Positions 17,612-26,245 of a stretch of 64,000 nt of DNA are shown one piece after another. The stretch's first letter is position 1; the number at the start of each line of letters is the position of its first letter. The stretch comes from Butyrivibrio fibrisolvens (GTDB lineage: Bacteria > Bacillota > Clostridia > Lachnospirales > Lachnospiraceae), in contig NZ_CP146963.1 in assembly GCF_037113525.1 (NCBI RefSeq), positions 3,596,001-3,660,000 on the forward strand. Reading direction: 5' to 3'. Below the pieces are notes generated by a model. The model was given only the letters and a program-made list of their open reading frames with translations, did not search any database and had not been told where the DNA came from. The translations under genes were made by a program, and so were the position numbers.

Positions 17612-18298
17612 TCATGCTTTGACAGCACCATATTCCTTATAGTACTCATCAATTTTCTTTTTAATATCTTTGGTAAGGATCACTTCGCCATCAATAGGTC
17701 TGTTGTAAAGATACTCAACAACATCAGACATTGTTACGATAGCATGTGTACCAAAACCATACTTTTCATGAATTTCGTCAAGTGCTGACATGTCAGATTC
17801 AAGACCTTTTTCTTCACGATTAAGTGATACCATAAGACCAACTACATCAACATCGTCAGCCTGAGCCTGGATAATAGGATATGTCTCTTCGATAGACTTA
17901 CCTGATGTAGTTACATCTTCGATAATAAGAACGCGGTCTCCGTTCTTGATCTTACTTCCAAGAAGGATTCCCTTATCACCATGATCCTTTATTTCTTTAC
18001 GATTTGAACAATACTTGATATCTCTGCCATAGAGCTGACTGATTGCTGCACAGGTTGATACAGCAAGCGGAATTCCTTTGTAAGCAGGTCCGAATAAAAT
18101 GTCAAATTCAAGGCCGAAAGTTTCATGAATAGCTCTTGCATAGAACTCACCAAGCTTTCTGAGCTGGGTTCCTGTTACATATGCTCCGGCATTCATAAAG
18201 AACGGAGACTTTCTTCCACTCTTAAGTGTGAAGTCGCCAAATTTCAGGACATTACTGTCCACCATGAAATTAATAAACTCTTCCTTGTACTTTTCCAT
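17612..18298 (-). CDS. pyrE: Orotate phosphoribosyltransferase
   Basis: PyrE makes OMP from orotate and PRPP. The PRPP-binding motif VLIIEDVTTSGKS is at about residue 117 of 228, preceded by LKSGRKSPFFMNAG near residue 25 in the substrate loop. The ATG at 18296-18298 follows AGGGG at nine bases; an upstream extension in frame lacks a site. It follows pyrF by 55 bases, so the two last steps of UMP synthesis are adjacent. Confidence 0.96.
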   Translation of the reverse strand: MEKYKEEFINFMVDSNVLKFGDFTLKSGRKSPFFMNAGAYVTGTQLRKLGEFYARAIHETFGLEFDILFGPAYKGIPLAVSTCAAISQLYGRDIKYCSNRKEIKDHGDKGILLGSKIKNGDRVLIIEDVTTSGKSIEETYPIIQAQADDVDVVGLMVSLNREEKGLESDMSALDEIHEKYGFGTHAIVTMSDVVEYLYNRPIDGEVILTKDIKKKIDEYYKEYGAVKA

Positions 18299-18353
18299 GT
18301 AATCTATCCCCTGTGTTATATTATTTCCGCAAATTGTGCGGTTGATCACAAAA

Positions 18354-19271
18354 TCATTTGATAGCAGAATTTATATCTTCTTTCATATCAAACACGGCTG
18401 CTCTTGCTGCTTCTCCAACATTGTCACCGAATTTCTGATACTTCTCGTTCTGCCATGCAGCAATGATTCCTCTTGATGAGTTAACGATAGCGCCAAGACC
18501 ATCTTTATTAAAGAAGCCTTTAAGGTCGCTTCCCTTACCACCCTGCGCTCCGTATCCCGGAACAAGGATAAAGGCATGAGGCATGATACTGCGGAGTTTA
18601 GCGCCCATTTCAGGATATGTTGCACCAACAACTGCGCCTACATTAGAGTAATCACCTTCCATAGAGCTTTGACCCCACTCTTCAACCTTGGCACCTACGT
18701 GCTCATATAAAGGCTTACCATCTATTAATCTGTCCTGGAATTCGCCACTTGAAGGATTAGATGTTTTGACAAGGACAAAGATTCCCTTGTCTTCAGAATT
18801 ACATACATCTATAAATGGCTTAACACCGTCACTTCCCAAATAAGGGTTGACTGTTGCGAAATCTTCGTTGAAACCTGAAAATCTGTTTGAACCAATTGTT
18901 ACACTACCTAAATGTCCGATAGCATAAGACTCTGAAGTAGAGCCAATATCGCCTCTTTTTATATCACCGATAACAAGGAGACCTTTTTCATGGCAATAAT
19001 CGACTGTTTTTTTGAAGGCAATAAGACCGTCTATGCCAAGCTGTTCATACATGGCGATCTGTGGCTTAACAGCCGGGATCACATCATAAACGGAATCTAC
19101 TATTTCCTTATTGAACTGCCAAAGTGCATCAGCAGCACCTTCGGGCGTCTGTCCAAACTCTTTAAAAGAACTTTCCTTAATTCGATCCGGAATCATTGAT
19201 AGCTTCGGATCCAGACCCACCACAATGGGTGCATCAGTCTTTTGGATAGCTGATATCAGCTTCTGAATCAT
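18354..19271 (-). CDS. pyrF: Orotidine 5'-phosphate decarboxylase, long type
   Basis: PyrF decarboxylates OMP to UMP. The 305-residue length and the DIKRGDIGSTSESYA active-site segment place it in the long (type 2) subfamily found in some bacteria, not the 230-residue Bacillus type. IVVGLDPKLS near the start and FILVPGYGAQGG in the phosphate loop are also visible. The ATG at 19269-19271 has AAGGGG upstream; an 11-codon extension lacks a site. It is first in the run of nucleotide genes. Confidence 0.95.
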   Translation of the reverse strand: MIQKLISAIQKTDAPIVVGLDPKLSMIPDRIKESSFKEFGQTPEGAADALWQFNKEIVDSVYDVIPAVKPQIAMYEQLGIDGLIAFKKTVDYCHEKGLLVIGDIKRGDIGSTSESYAIGHLGSVTIGSNRFSGFNEDFATVNPYLGSDGVKPFIDVCNSEDKGIFVLVKTSNPSSGEFQDRLIDGKPLYEHVGAKVEEWGQSSMEGDYSNVGAVVGATYPEMGAKLRSIMPHAFILVPGYGAQGGKGSDLKGFFNKDGLGAIVNSSRGIIAAWQNEKYQKFGDNVGEAARAAVFDMKEDINSAIK

Positions 19272-19328
19272 GAATACTGTCCCCTTTTTCTCATTATTAA
19301 ACAAGGTACATGACCTTAAACAGTTTAT

Positions 19329-19356
19329 ATAATATCATAGAATTTCTAAATGTCAC
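19329..19356 (-). promoter_or_regulatory. Probable pyrF promoter
   Basis: On the minus strand GTGACA (19351-19356) and TATTAT (19329-19334) are 16 bases apart, about 60 bases before the pyrF start. The region is very A+T-rich, so other -10 registers exist. Confidence 0.5.
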
Positions 19357-19443
19357 ACTATTTGTTTATAAAACAACAATATTTTTTTGCAACATGTTTT
19401 TTAGCATATATTAATCTATGATGACTCACCAAAATGCAATAGA

Positions 19444-19478
19444 AAAACCGTATTGCAGCTTGCTAACAACACGGTTTT
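19444..19478 (-). terminator. Terminator after glnA-ANTAR unit
   Basis: AAAACCGT (19444-19451) and ACGGTTTT (19471-19478) pair; on the minus strand TTTTTCTATT follows. The stem begins at the stop codon of the ANTAR gene. Confidence 0.65.
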
Positions 19479-20031
19479 ATACGCTATTAAGAGAAATGAT
19501 CATCTCTGCCGCTTCAACAATGCCAGTACCCGAATCCATGGAACACTTCTGAAGATAATGATGTGCTTCCGGTTCTGTCATTTTATGTCTTTCCATAAGA
19601 AGTTCTTTTGCTTTTCTTATAGTTTCTTTCTCTTTTTCGGTGCGTTCTCTTTTATTATTTTCTCTGGATTTTCTTCTCTTCCTGCTGACGCCTTCCAGCA
19701 TCATATTAAGGGTCGACACAAGAACATCCGTCTGAAGAGGTGTCTGAAGTGATATCACATTCTCCGGAAGGTCTACTTCCTCAAGCTTTGAAGGGGATGC
19801 AATAAGAAGCATCTGAAAATAGGATGGCAGGTCAGCAGCAAGCTCTTCGCAGATCATGTCTCCAAGTCTGTATCCACAGACTATAACACCATTGCCAAGA
19901 TTTTCCATTGCTGTCAGGGCCTGCGCTCCTGAATTACAGACAGCTGCAACATTAAAGCCTCTTCGGACCAATATATTTTTAAAATTCCCCGAATCTGTAT
20001 CCTTTGCAAATGCAACAACTACGTTAGCCAT
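19477..20031 (-). CDS. ANTAR-domain RNA-binding regulator with atypical receiver
   Basis: The 184-residue protein has a receiver-like fold (1-115), a very basic linker (SRKRRKSRENNKR) and a C-terminal ANTAR domain (about 130-184) of the type that binds antiterminator hairpins in mRNA. The receiver strand that normally carries the phosphorylated Asp reads VIVCGYRLGD, so the acceptor seems missing. It starts three bases after the glnA stop. In clostridia, ANTAR proteins next to glnA (NitR type) are linked to nitrogen control by antitermination, so control of glnA or glnN leaders is the likely job. Confidence 0.88.
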   Translation of the reverse strand: MANVVVAFAKDTDSGNFKNILVRRGFNVAAVCNSGAQALTAMENLGNGVIVCGYRLGDMICEELAADLPSYFQMLLIASPSKLEEVDLPENVISLQTPLQTDVLVSTLNMMLEGVSRKRRKSRENNKRERTEKEKETIRKAKELLMERHKMTEPEAHHYLQKCSMDSGTGIVEAAEMIISLNSV

Positions 20032-20034
20032 ATA

Positions 20035-21366
20035 TCAGTATTTCCCAAGATATTCGTTCATTTCCCACTGGGTTACACAGCTTCTGAATCTCTTCCACTC
20101 GCCTTCCTTGGCTTCAAGGAACTTAAAACAGACATCTTCTCCAAGTACATCTTTGATCAAATCATCATTCTTAAATGCATTAATTGCCTGACCAAGTGTC
20201 TGCGGAAGTGTCTTAAACTGATCTTTAGCATCATAATCATCGGCATGCTGCATAGAGAGCTGCTTCGGAGGCAGCATATTCTTTTCTATTCCATCAAGAC
20301 CTGCAGCTATGCAAAGAGCGATTGCAAGATATGGATTACATGTTGCATCAGGGTTTCTTAACTCTATCTGAGTCTTATTACCTCTTTTATAAGGAATGCG
20401 GATAAGTGATGTACGGTTAGCACTTGATGCAGTCCAGGTCATATTTACAGGCGCATCATATCCGGGAACAAGGCGCTTATAAGAGTTGATGAGAGGATTG
20501 GTCACAAGACTGATTCCTTCCATGTGCTCAAGAAGACCTGCTATAAAAGCGTATGCCTTCTTGGAAAGGCCAAGTTCATCACTGCTATCTGTAAAAATAT
20601 TAGTACCGTCATTATCAAAAGCAGAAAAGCTGATATGCATTCCTGAACCATTAACACCTTCAAGGGGCTTGGGCATGAATGTTGCATAGTAGCCGTGCTT
20701 TCTTGCTATAGTCTTAACGGCCATCTTGAAAGTCTGTATCATATCAGCGATACGGCTTGCTTCATCACATTCAAAATCGATCTCATGCTGGGCAGGTGCG
20801 ATCTCATGATGAGATGAAAGAATATTAAAGTTCATGTCTTCAAGGTTGAGAATGATATCACGTCTGACATTCTCTCCCATGTCTGCTGGAGCAACATCAA
20901 AATAGCCTGCTGTTTCTTTTGTTTCAGGAACAGGATTTCCTGAATCGTCACATCCAAAAAGGAAGAATTCTATTTCAGGATTAACCTTAAAAGAAATACC
21001 CATTTCTTCGGCTTTTTTCAGAACTTTTCTGAGGATATTACGTGGATCACCTTCGAAAGGCTTTCTGTCAAGCGTATATACATCGCAGAACATTCTGGCA
21101 ACCTTACCTGACTGAGGTCTCCATGGATATATTTCAAATGAATCAAGATCCGGATACAGATACATCTCACTTTCATGTTTACGTACAAATCCCTCTACTG
21201 CAGATCCGTCAAAAGTAAGTTCTCTGTCGAGAGCCACTTCAAGCTGGGAAGGTGTAATAGCAATGTTTTTGGGATTTCCAAATATATCGCAGAACTGAAG
21301 TCTTATAAAAGCCACGTCCTCATCTTCTACAATACGAAATATATCTTCTCTGGTATACTTAGTCAT
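20035..21366 (-). CDS. glnA: Glutamine synthetase type I
   Basis: GlnA makes glutamine from glutamate, ammonia and ATP. The 443-residue size is that of the GSI-alpha type, which is controlled by feedback and partner proteins rather than adenylylation. Visible are FDGSAVEGF, EIEFFLF, NGSGMHISFS and the glutamate-binding ANRTSLIRIP region. AGAAAGGAT precedes the ATG. It is followed directly by the ANTAR regulator and preceded by a promoter and an immediate terminator-like hairpin. A second, type III enzyme is at 47.6-49.7 kb. Confidence 0.96.
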   Translation of the reverse strand: MTKYTREDIFRIVEDEDVAFIRLQFCDIFGNPKNIAITPSQLEVALDRELTFDGSAVEGFVRKHESEMYLYPDLDSFEIYPWRPQSGKVARMFCDVYTLDRKPFEGDPRNILRKVLKKAEEMGISFKVNPEIEFFLFGCDDSGNPVPETKETAGYFDVAPADMGENVRRDIILNLEDMNFNILSSHHEIAPAQHEIDFECDEASRIADMIQTFKMAVKTIARKHGYYATFMPKPLEGVNGSGMHISFSAFDNDGTNIFTDSSDELGLSKKAYAFIAGLLEHMEGISLVTNPLINSYKRLVPGYDAPVNMTWTASSANRTSLIRIPYKRGNKTQIELRNPDATCNPYLAIALCIAAGLDGIEKNMLPPKQLSMQHADDYDAKDQFKTLPQTLGQAINAFKNDDLIKDVLGEDVCFKFLEAKEGEWKRFRSCVTQWEMNEYLGKY

Positions 21367-21404
21367 TTCTTTTATCCTTTCTGACCATTCAAAGGTATTA
21401 GATA

Positions 21405-21454
21405 CAAATAAAAAAAGGCAAGGAGACCGAATAAATATCGGCGCCCTTGCCTTT
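21405..21454 (-). terminator. Terminator-like hairpin in the glnA leader / after metQ
   Basis: AAAGGCAAGG and CCTTGCCTTT (21445-21454 and 21414-21423) form a 10-bp outer stem. A 3x3 internal loop leads to an inner CCGA/TCGG stem with a 7-base loop. On the minus strand TTTTTTTATTT follows. It ends readthrough from metQ, but it also lies inside the predicted glnA message, where it could act as an attenuator. Confidence 0.85.
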
Positions 21455-21464
21455 ATATTATGAT

Positions 21465-21493
21465 ACTATACCCACTAACTTCAATATTTTCAA
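21465..21493 (-). promoter_or_regulatory. Probable glnA promoter
   Basis: TTGAAA (21488-21493) and TATAGT (21465-21470) are spaced exactly 17 bases on the minus strand, between the metQ stop and the hairpin. Transcription would start near 21458, putting the terminator-like hairpin at the 5' end of the glnA mRNA. Confidence 0.65.
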
Positions 21494-21516
21494 GTAGGTT
21501 TTTTCAAAAATCAGAT

Positions 21517-22395
21517 TTATTTACCTGCATAAGGTACTACAGATCCCTTATACTGCTCTTCGATCCATGCTGTAACTTCATCAGATTTAAGAACTTCAAC
21601 TAAAGCTACGATTCCGGGATTTGACTCATTGCCTTCTTTTACAGCGATTACGTTAACATACTTCTCTGCAGCTTCTGAATCCTGAGCTTCGTATGCAAGT
21701 GCATCAGTTGCAACAGTGAATCCTGCTTCCATAGCGTAGTTACCATTCATTACTGCATAGCTTACGCTGTCAAGCTGGTGAGGAACCTGAGCTGCCTCAA
21801 CTTCAACGATAGTAAGGTTGTAAGGGTTCTCTACAATGTTATTAACTGTAGCTGTAAGACCAGCGCCATCCTCGAGCTTAATAAGGTCATTAGCTTCAAG
21901 AAGAAGGAGTGCTCTTGCTTCGTTAGTTGTATCATTAGGGATTGCGATAGTATCACCATCAGCGATCTCATCAAGGCTCTTCTTGGTTCCGCCATAGATT
22001 CCGAATGGCTCATAGTGGATTCCGCCTGCGCTTACAAGCTTTGTTCCGTTCTGCTCATTGAAATCATTAAGGTATGTAATGTGCTGGAAGTAGTTAGCAT
22101 CAAACTCGCCGCCATCTACTACATTGTTAGGCTGAACATAATCTTCGAATACAGTAACTTCAACTTTGTATCCCTTAGCTGCAAGAGCGTTTGTAACTAC
22201 TTCGCTCTCAAGGATCTCAGCGTGTGGAACAGATGTAGCTGCAACTGTGATAACTTCAAGGTCGCCAGCACTTTCCTGTGCACCTGTGTTCTGAGTGTTA
22301 TCAGAAGTATTATTGCCGGCATCTTTGCCGCAGCCTGTTATAGCGCTAATAGCAAGTACAGATGTGAGTAATGTTGCAAACAGTTTCTTTTTCAT
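21517..22395 (-). CDS. metQ: Methionine-binding lipoprotein MetQ
   Basis: MetQ (NlpA family) binds methionine at the cell surface for the MetNI importer. The 292-residue protein has a lipobox (ISAITGC, Cys about residue 22), a Thr/Asn linker and the family segments VAATSVPHAEIL and ANYFQHITYLNDFN. The ATG at 22393-22395 has GGAGG seven bases upstream; a 17-codon longer frame has none. It is last of the cysK-metN-metI-metQ series. Confidence 0.93.
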   Translation of the reverse strand: MKKKLFATLLTSVLAISAITGCGKDAGNNTSDNTQNTGAQESAGDLEVITVAATSVPHAEILESEVVTNALAAKGYKVEVTVFEDYVQPNNVVDGGEFDANYFQHITYLNDFNEQNGTKLVSAGGIHYEPFGIYGGTKKSLDEIADGDTIAIPNDTTNEARALLLLEANDLIKLEDGAGLTATVNNIVENPYNLTIVEVEAAQVPHQLDSVSYAVMNGNYAMEAGFTVATDALAYEAQDSEAAEKYVNVIAVKEGNESNPGIVALVEVLKSDEVTAWIEEQYKGSVVPYAGK

Positions 22396-22463
22396 AATAA
22401 TTCCTCCATAATATTTATTTATCCTCAGATACTTAAAGTGTATCAAACTTTTTAAAGGTATAG

Positions 22464-23207
22464 TTATTTAGTAATTCTCTTATCAAGGCGCTTACTTAGC
22501 CACATTCCAAATGCCTGCATTATCTGAACCATAATAACCAGAAGCGCAACAGTAACTACCATAACTCCTGTCTGATATCTGTAATAGCCGTACTGAATCG
22601 CTACATCACCAAGACCGCCGCCACCTACAGATCCTGCCATAGCAGAATAACCAAGGATAGTAGCAAGAGCGATGGTAGCTCCTACAAGAAGAGAAGATCT
22701 GGCTTCTGATACCATGACTCTCCATACTATCGTCCAGTTTGAAGCGCCCATACTCTGCGCAGCTTCTATTACTCCGTGATCAACCTCCATAAGAGAAGAT
22801 TCAACCATTCTGGCAATAAAGGGAGCCGCTGCAAATACAAGCGGTACTATAGTAGCTTCTGCTCCCCAGGTCTTGCCGACAATCTGCTTGGTGATCGGCA
22901 TGATAAGGATCAGCAGGATAAGAAACGGTATACTTCTTACTATATTAACTATTACATCAAGAAATCTATAGATATGTCTGTTGGGTCTAAGTCCATTCTC
23001 AGACGTAATAACAAGGCATATACCAATCGGTATACCAATTACATAGGCAAGTGCCGTTGATACAAAGACCATGTAAAGAGTGATTCCGGTATTTTGTGAA
23101 AGAAGAGCGCCGTATTTGTCAAAAAAATCAGCGACGTTCATTGGTATTTCCGGAATTGCCCTGATAATACCAGTAAAAAATTCTAATATATCTGCAATAA
23201 CATTCAT
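22464..23207 (-). CDS. metI: Methionine ABC transporter permease MetI
   Basis: The 247-residue permease has five or six hydrophobic segments and the EAA loop EAAQSMGASNWTIVWRVM near residue 155. It forms the channel of the methionine importer with MetN and MetQ. Its first base coincides with the last base of the metN frame (23207), so translation is coupled. Long N-terminal residues before the first span (about 30) are slightly unusual. Confidence 0.94.
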   Translation of the reverse strand: MNVIADILEFFTGIIRAIPEIPMNVADFFDKYGALLSQNTGITLYMVFVSTALAYVIGIPIGICLVITSENGLRPNRHIYRFLDVIVNIVRSIPFLILLILIMPITKQIVGKTWGAEATIVPLVFAAAPFIARMVESSLMEVDHGVIEAAQSMGASNWTIVWRVMVSEARSSLLVGATIALATILGYSAMAGSVGGGGLGDVAIQYGYYRYQTGVMVVTVALLVIMVQIMQAFGMWLSKRLDKRITK

Positions 23208-24241
23208 CAGTCATTCACCTCCTCAAATTCTTTCATAGAAGAAAGTTCCTGAACTTCCAGCCTTCTGTCCTTAAGATACTGGATCATCTGACCTCTTAAG
23301 GCTTCATCATCAGGAAGCTGAAGTACCATCTGTCCCTGTGCAATTCCGCCAATATCTCTTGTATTAGCGAACATGATATTCACAGGTGACTGAAATTTAA
23401 GAACCATGTTAGCAACAACTGGTTCATATGAGGAGTTTTCTGTAAATACTATTCTGACAAGGTGATCGCCTTTCATCTCAGGTACTTCACCTGAGCCTGA
23501 TGAAAGGACAAGTCGCATAGCCGCATCGGACTGAGGATTATTAAATACATCCAGTACATTTCCAACTTCAGCTACTACGCCCCTGTCAATAATAGCTACC
23601 TTATTACAGATTTCCTGAACTACTGACATTGCGTGAGTGATAATGACTATCGTAATGCCATGAGTTTCATTGATCTTCTTTAAAAGAGTCAGAACCTCGC
23701 TTGTAGTCTTAGGGTCAAGAGCACTTGTTGCTTCATCACAAAGAAGTATCCTTGGATTATTTGCAAGAGCTCTTGCAATAGCAACTCGCTGCTGCTGACC
23801 GCCTGAAAGCTGAGCTGGATAAGCAAAAGCTTTATCCTCAAGACCAACTTCTTTAAGAAGTTCCTTAGCCCTTTCTCTTGCCTTATGATGTGGCACCTTA
23901 TTGATCCTCATAGGAAAGCACACATTATCAATTACTGTACTTTGCATAAGAAGATTAAAGTGCTGGAATATCATAGCAACATCCTGCCTCTGAGCACGAA
24001 GCTGCCTGTCTGTCATCTTCCCAAGGCTCTTTCCATCTATAAAGACATCGCCTTTTGTAGGCCTTTCAAGGAAATTAAGGCATCTTACAAGTGTTGACTT
24101 TCCCGCTCCACTCATGCCAATGATGCCGAATATATCGCCTTTTTCAATGTCGAGGCTTATATTCTTTAGAGCTTCTACGGTATTGTCTTTGGTCTTAAAG
24201 ATCTTGCTGACTTTTTCGACCCTAATTAAAGGTTGTGACAT
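23207..24241 (-). CDS. metN: Methionine ABC transporter ATPase MetN
   Basis: The 344-residue ATPase shows Walker A GMSGAGKST, signature LSGGQQQRVAIARAL, Walker B ILLCDEATSALD and switch His in TIVIITHAMS. The last 80 residues form the NIL domain that binds methionine and shuts the transporter down when the cell is replete. It lies 58 bases after cysK in the same direction, which ties methionine uptake to cysteine synthesis. Confidence 0.95.
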   Translation of the reverse strand: MSQPLIRVEKVSKIFKTKDNTVEALKNISLDIEKGDIFGIIGMSGAGKSTLVRCLNFLERPTKGDVFIDGKSLGKMTDRQLRAQRQDVAMIFQHFNLLMQSTVIDNVCFPMRINKVPHHKARERAKELLKEVGLEDKAFAYPAQLSGGQQQRVAIARALANNPRILLCDEATSALDPKTTSEVLTLLKKINETHGITIVIITHAMSVVQEICNKVAIIDRGVVAEVGNVLDVFNNPQSDAAMRLVLSSGSGEVPEMKGDHLVRIVFTENSSYEPVVANMVLKFQSPVNIMFANTRDIGGIAQGQMVLQLPDDEALRGQMIQYLKDRRLEVQELSSMKEFEEVND

Positions 24242-24299
24242 GATTCATTCCATCCCTATATGTATATTTTCAAGAGACGAAATGAATCTGTCTCTTGAA

Positions 24300-25238
24300 T
24301 TATTTTGCTGCAAAAAGAGGTGTAGAAAGATATCTGTCTCCTGAATCAGGAAGCAGAACTACTATATTCTTACCCTTTGCTTCAGGTCTTAAAGCAACCT
24401 GCTTAGCAGCCCAGAGTGCTGCACCTGAAGAAATACCAACCATGATTCCTTCATCTTTTGCAAATGCTCTGCCTGTTTCAAATGCGTTCTCGTTAGGAAC
24501 TCTGATTATTTCATCAAAAATCTCTGTATTAAGAACAGAAGGAACAAAGCCGGCACCAATACCCTGGATCTTATGTGGTCCTGGCTTCTCTCCGGAAAGA
24601 ACTGCGGAAGTATCCGGTTCTACTGCAATGATCTTAACATCTGGATTCTTGCTCTTTAAGAATTCACCTACACCTGTAAGTGTACCACCTGTACCTACAC
24701 CAGCTACAAAATAGTCAACCTGTCCGTCTGTATCTTCCCAGATCTCAGGTCCTGTTGTAGTTCTGTGAGCTGTTGCATTAGCTGGGTTATCAAACTGTGC
24801 AAGGATTATAGAATTAGGAATCTCCTTGTGAAGTTCCTCTGCCTTGGCGATCGCACCCTTCATACCCTGAACACCGTCAGTAAGTACGAGTTCAGCACCA
24901 TATGCCTGAAGGATCGTACGTCTTTCAACACTCATTGTATCAGGAAGTGTAAGGATAGCCTTGTAGCCTCTTGCAGCTGCTACAGAAGCAATACCAATAC
25001 CTGTATTACCTGAAGTAGGCTCAATGATTGTTGCGCCTGGTTTAATCTTACCGCTCTTTTCAGCATCTACTATCATAGCATATGCTACACGATCTTTCAC
25101 GCTTCCGGCAGGATTGAGGTATTCAAGCTTTGCAATGATCTTTGCATCCTTGACGTTCTCTGCATTCTGGAAGTTTACAAGTTCAAGAAGTGGTGTGTGT
25201 CCGATAAGTTCTGTTGCTGATTTTTTGATGTTAGCCAT
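24300..25238 (-). CDS. cysK: Cysteine synthase A
   Basis: CysK makes cysteine from O-acetylserine and sulfide with PLP. The 312 residues include the PLP lysine in NPAGSVKDRVA (about 45), PTSGNTGIG (about 72) and GVGTGGTLTGVG for phosphate binding. It heads the cysK-metNIQ unit, with a consensus-like promoter about 85 bases upstream. The site GGGAG precedes the ATG. Confidence 0.95.
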   Translation of the reverse strand: MANIKKSATELIGHTPLLELVNFQNAENVKDAKIIAKLEYLNPAGSVKDRVAYAMIVDAEKSGKIKPGATIIEPTSGNTGIGIASVAAARGYKAILTLPDTMSVERRTILQAYGAELVLTDGVQGMKGAIAKAEELHKEIPNSIILAQFDNPANATAHRTTTGPEIWEDTDGQVDYFVAGVGTGGTLTGVGEFLKSKNPDVKIIAVEPDTSAVLSGEKPGPHKIQGIGAGFVPSVLNTEIFDEIIRVPNENAFETGRAFAKDEGIMVGISSGAALWAAKQVALRPEAKGKNIVVLLPDSGDRYLSTPLFAAK

Positions 25239-25321
25239 AATACTTTACTCCCTTCGACTCTTTTATAATCTGATTATGTTCTTTCATACTATTCATACTT
25301 GTTCAGTAGGATTATGAAATA

Positions 25322-25350
25322 ATAATACTATCGACCCTATTCCATGTCAA
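25322..25350 (-). promoter_or_regulatory. cysK-metNIQ promoter
   Basis: TTGACA (25345-25350) and TATTAT (25322-25327) are 17 bases apart on the minus strand, close to the sigma-A consensus. Just downstream, TTCATA and TATGAA flank a 15-base gap and may mark a regulator site. I see no S-box or T-box element in the roughly 85-base leader. Confidence 0.75.
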
Positions 25351-25522
25351 TAGTTTTTTTCTATAACTTATTTTTATTTTCAAATCGGCTATAGAAGCAC
25401 ATCCCGGCAATCTACTAAAACATTCCAAAAAGTCAAGCCTTAACCTGAAATTTCTATATGCTATACTACTTGCAGGGAGATTTTTTATATTCGATGGAGG
25501 AGCCTTAAAGGGTTATTGGGAT

Positions 25523-26149
25523 ATGAAAAAATTAACAGAGGGAACTGTAACCAAGTACATTAATTATTCAGACAGATCAGGTCAGCACAGCCTTCCTGTC
25601 AGTGTTATCCGTTCAAAAAGAAAAACCGGCTTTGTAATAGTCAATACCGATGGTAGCGCAGAACTTAGAATCCCGCTTCGCACAAGTGACTCTGCAGTCA
25701 ATGATATGCTGGAAGGTCGTGCTCAGTGGATCGTAGACAAGCACAAAGAGATGGTCATCAAAGAGAAGAAGCTCAAGGACTTAAAGCCCAATCTCACTGA
25801 GACGCAGCGAGCCTTAATGGAGAAGAGGTACAAGAAAGCCGCTTCTGACTTTTTTCCACTTCGAGTTCAGCACTTTGAGAAGATCATGGGTGTTCATCAC
25901 AAGAAGATAGCCATCAGAGACCAAAAGACAAGGTGGGGCTCCTGCTCTTCAAGCGGAACTTTATCCTTCAACTGGAGACTTATCATGGCACCGCCGGAAG
26001 TTCTTGATTATGTTGTAGTTCATGAACTTGCACATTTTACCCATATGGATCATTCCAAGGCTTTCTGGGCTACGGTAGAAAGTGTGCTTCCTGATTACGA
26101 GAAGCATCGCAAATGGCTCAATGAACACGGCCAGGAATTACGAGTATAA
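25523..26149 (+). CDS. YgjP-type metal-dependent peptidase
   Basis: The 208-residue protein carries the zinc motif HELAHFTHMDHSKAFW (about 168-183) of the YgjP/DUF45, SprT-like family, plus the preceding DQKTRWGSCSS segment that defines it. It has no signal or membrane segment and is presumably cytoplasmic. Substrates of the family are poorly known; its members often sit near restriction-modification genes, but here it stands alone between two terminated units. Start is the ATG after a weak GGGTTATTGGG. Confidence 0.88.
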   Translation: MKKLTEGTVTKYINYSDRSGQHSLPVSVIRSKRKTGFVIVNTDGSAELRIPLRTSDSAVNDMLEGRAQWIVDKHKEMVIKEKKLKDLKPNLTETQRALMEKRYKKAASDFFPLRVQHFEKIMGVHHKKIAIRDQKTRWGSCSSSGTLSFNWRLIMAPPEVLDYVVVHELAHFTHMDHSKAFWATVESVLPDYEKHRKWLNEHGQELRV

Positions 26150-26150
26150 T

Positions 26151-26190
26151 AATACCCCTGCAGCATATCACAGCTGCAGGGGTTATTTTT
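26151..26190 (+). terminator. Terminator after the YgjP-type gene
   Basis: CCCCTGCAG (26155-26163) and CTGCAGGGG (26174-26182) form a 9-bp GC-rich stem followed by TTATTTTT on the plus strand. Confidence 0.85.
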
Positions 26191-26245
26191 ATCTGCATAT
26201 CACTATTCAAAATGTTTTTCGGGTATTTTCACAATCACTTTCATA

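Noticed and set aside
25239..25350. SAM or T-box riboswitch before cysK-metNIQ
   Set aside because: The leader from the consensus promoter is only about 85 bases and lacks the conserved S-box or T-box sequences and a terminator.
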